From positions 1 to 14,428 of the forward strand of contig CAVRZY010000054.1 in NCBI GenBank assembly GCA_963725415.1: a DNA stretch of 14,428 nucleotides, written 5' to 3'. Both the position numbers and the translations under genes were made by a program. Below, one piece after another: positions 12,406-14,428 of the stretch. Numbering within the stretch: position 1 is the stretch's first letter; each line of letters begins with the position of its first letter. The notes below the pieces were generated by a model that did not search any database, was not told the origin of the DNA, and saw only the letters and a list, made by a program, of their open reading frames with translations. This DNA comes from CAVRZY01 sp963725415. Its GTDB lineage: Bacteria; Acidobacteriota; Terriglobia; Bryobacterales; Bryobacteraceae.

Positions 12406-14300
12406 CTACTTGATAGCGATGGTTGCGTCTTTGCGGCTGCTGGCGGTGCCGACCGTGAGGACTAGCGGCACATCGCCGGTTGGGGCGCCGCTGGGGATCA
12501 GGACGTTCACCTGAATCTCGCCAGTGTAAATCAGAACCGCCCCGAGCACCTGCGCATCGATGCCGCCGATGCTGACCTTGACCGGCAGCTTCACGTTCTT
12601 CGGGACCGTGATCACCTCTCCGTCCTGGCCCGGGGATCCACCAGTCCCTGACCTGTGGCCCAGACTGAGACCCAGCCGCCCCGCGCCACCGGATTGCTCG
12701 CGGAGTTGAAGCTCCCGTCGTTGTTCACGGCCCAGATCTGCCCGGGACCATACTGCTGTGTGAAAATGCCGGGCGCCGCGTCGGTAGTGGCGAGCGGGAA
12801 TGGATCTGAGGTCATCCCGTTATACTGCACCACTGCGTCCGCCTTGCTGCCCACTCCATAGGGGACCAGCGCGTTGATCTGGGTGGCGGAAGCCAAGGTG
12901 AGGAAAGCCTCGATTCCGTTGAAGGTCACTTTGGCGCCGGAGAGTCCTTTCTGGCTGCCGACCGCCACGGCGTATTTCGCCGGCCCGAGGCTCGACCCAT
13001 AGATGGAGACGAACTCGCCCGGAGCCACCGCGCCGCTCACCGAACTGGCGGCGTTGGTAACGCCGGCGATCTGGATGGCATCGAGCTGGAAGACCAGGTT
13101 GTCCGCGTAAGCGTCCAGGTTATCTGTGACCGGTCCGATCTTGTGGAAGAACAGATCGATCTGCGCCGAACGGGCGCCGGCCGGGACTGTTGCGGTGGTG
13201 GAACGCTGCCACAGGCCGCGCCGGCCGCCGCGGTCCTGCTGCGTCACGGGGCCGATGCGGATCGCGCTGCCAATCGCCTTGTTCGATGCGTCATTGAGAG
13301 TGACGGTGGCGTCGGCGTAGTCCGGGTAATCGGTGGCCCCGCCGAACCAGGCCGAAAGCGTAAACGTCACTTTGCCCGCATCCACCAGCTTGCTGGCCGT
13401 GCTGAAGTCCACGCTCTGAAAGGCACGGCACTGGCTATGGTTGGAGGGGCAGACGAAGAAGAACTTGCCGCGCTCGCTGGGGCCGGGATCGTCCTTCGTC
13501 GGCATCTTGTAATCGCCGTACTTCCAGACCGCCAGGTAGCTGTCCGCGTTCCAGCCGGGAACCGGATAGCCCTCTTCGGTCCGCGGGTCGGTTTCGGCGT
13601 CGCCGTTGACAAGCAGATTCACACCGAAGGTCGGCTCGGTGGTCAGTACCAGCGAAATGTTGTCGGCCGCGTAGCCGTTGCGTCCGGAACTGCCGGTATA
13701 AAGATCGATCGTAACTTTGGCCTTGCGGACGTTCGCGGGCAGGAAGCCCTGGGCGGTACGGAGCAGGAGGCCCGCGGCGATGCTGATATCCGCGCTGGTA
13801 GGGCCGGTAGCGGTCGAAGTCAGGAGCGCCTTACCTGAAGCGTCCTGAAACTCGGCTTTCAGATTGAGCTGGAAGATAGTGTCGTACGAACCGGCGATGA
13901 AGCCCAGATAGCCGGAGAGGTAAAACTTCACCCGCCCGGCATCGATATCCGTCGCGGCCCCGCTCAGGTCGATGGTCTCGACCGCCGTCGAGCGCTGGTT
14001 CCCAGGGCCGCCATAGAAAAACTTCAATCCGCGATCGACAGGAACGTAGTCCCTGGCGTTAAGGAAGTCGCCACCGCCATAGGCCGCTACGGAGAAACCC
14101 CCCGTGGTGGTCCAGCCGGGAATGCTGCTCACCTGCGGGTCGGTGAAATTCTGGGCAGCCGGACCGTCTTCGGCGCCGGGGTTTTGAACCAGATTCCGGT
14201 TGAAGATTTGCGACTGAGAGGGCAGCACTAGTGCTATGGCGAGCAGTGCGAGTAACAAAAGGCGGTGGACGGCCTGGGTCGGGGATTGCGGTTGGAACAT
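12406..14300 (-). pseudogene. Secreted TIGR03437-domain protein with one frameshift
   Basis: A large exported protein: residues 1-31 are a signal peptide (RLLLLALLAIALVLPSQSQ). Two similar beta-sandwich modules follow, 36-219 (NLVQNPGAEDG to AADNISLVL) and 228-406 (NLLVNGDAETD to YADNLVFQL). These resemble carbohydrate-binding or discoidin-like folds. From 411 on comes the TIGR03437 domain (IAGVTNAASS, GEFVSIYGSSLGP, LVPYGV, AAPGIF). After ATGQGLVDP the frame breaks at the GGGG run 12632-12635. The frame ending at 12406 carries on the domain exactly (GEVITVPKNVKLPVKVSIGG to the end). One missing base in a C run (minus strand) explains it: VDPPGQDGEV would be restored, giving about 631 residues. 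This may be a real mutation or a homopolymer sequencing error. The start at 14300 has GGAGGAG just upstream. Confidence 0.87.
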
Positions 14301-14428
14301 GATCTCCTCCGGGTAACGCTTACGAGCTTTACGACAATCAAGCCAGCATTTCCGCCATCCTGGCCAGCATCGATTGTACATCCAACCGCCTCCGTTGGAG
14401 CCCTTTTCTTTCATTTGTTCATCCCGAG
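14301..14428. other. Upstream region of the TIGR03437 gene
   Basis: The minus-strand leader holds the GGAGGAG ribosome site next to 14300 and a small palindrome (TCCAAC and GTTGGA, about 14380-14398). The reading frame stays open upstream to 14414, but the extension (MKEKGSNGGGW) would push the signal peptide inwards, so it is not favoured. No clear promoter is seen before the window ends. Confidence 0.4.

Overview
The window looks like a chromosomal accessory region from an Acidobacteriota member of the Solibacter/Bryobacteraceae type. The best evidence is the C-terminal module of the protein at 12406-14300 (motifs VTNAASS, APGEFVSIYGSSLGP, AAPGIF, ATGQGLVDP), which is the TIGR03437 domain expanded in 'Ca. 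Solibacter' relatives. High GC, many secreted or Tat-like hydrolases and reductases, and GGAGG-type ribosome sites fit this. The assignment is inference from protein style, not from a marker gene.

Layout. 1-261: AT-richer sequence with a strong minus-strand terminator. 262-2652 (-): secreted protein with 13 Asp-box repeats. 3004-3579 (+): iron-sulfur flavoprotein. 3612-3833 (-): small zinc-binding protein related to anti-sigma factors. 4097-4705 (+): small secreted protein. 4770-5060 (-): a probably decayed gene. 5079-6017 (-): exported alpha/beta hydrolase. 6273-10047: three head-to-tail copies of a DUF4440/SnoaL-like lipoprotein gene (all on -), with a complete ISKra4-type insertion sequence (6911-8746) sitting exactly at the junction of units 1 and 2. 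10542-11321 (+): aldo/keto reductase pseudogene. 11339-11826 (-): beheaded hydrolase. 11827-12221: a broken second copy of the 4097 gene. 12406-14300 (-): TIGR03437 protein with one frameshift.

Two structural facts stand out. First, the lipoprotein array and its IS lie between two direct repeats of about 40 bp (6151-6190 and 10296-10335). Both are the 3' end of a tRNA, and the right one is recognisably a degenerate tRNA-Val(GAC). This is the geometry left by an integrated element, though no integrase is visible. Second, the right third is a scrap yard: a duplicated segment, a 32-nt deletion between 8-bp direct repeats, a REP-like hairpin inserted in an aldo/keto reductase, an in-frame loss of that enzyme's catalytic Tyr and Lys, and a truncated hydrolase.

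The genes do not form one pathway or operon; strands alternate and most genes have their own ribosome site. I found no CRISPR array, no rRNA and no recognisable defence or biosynthetic cluster. The main interest is genome plasticity rather than a new enzyme system.
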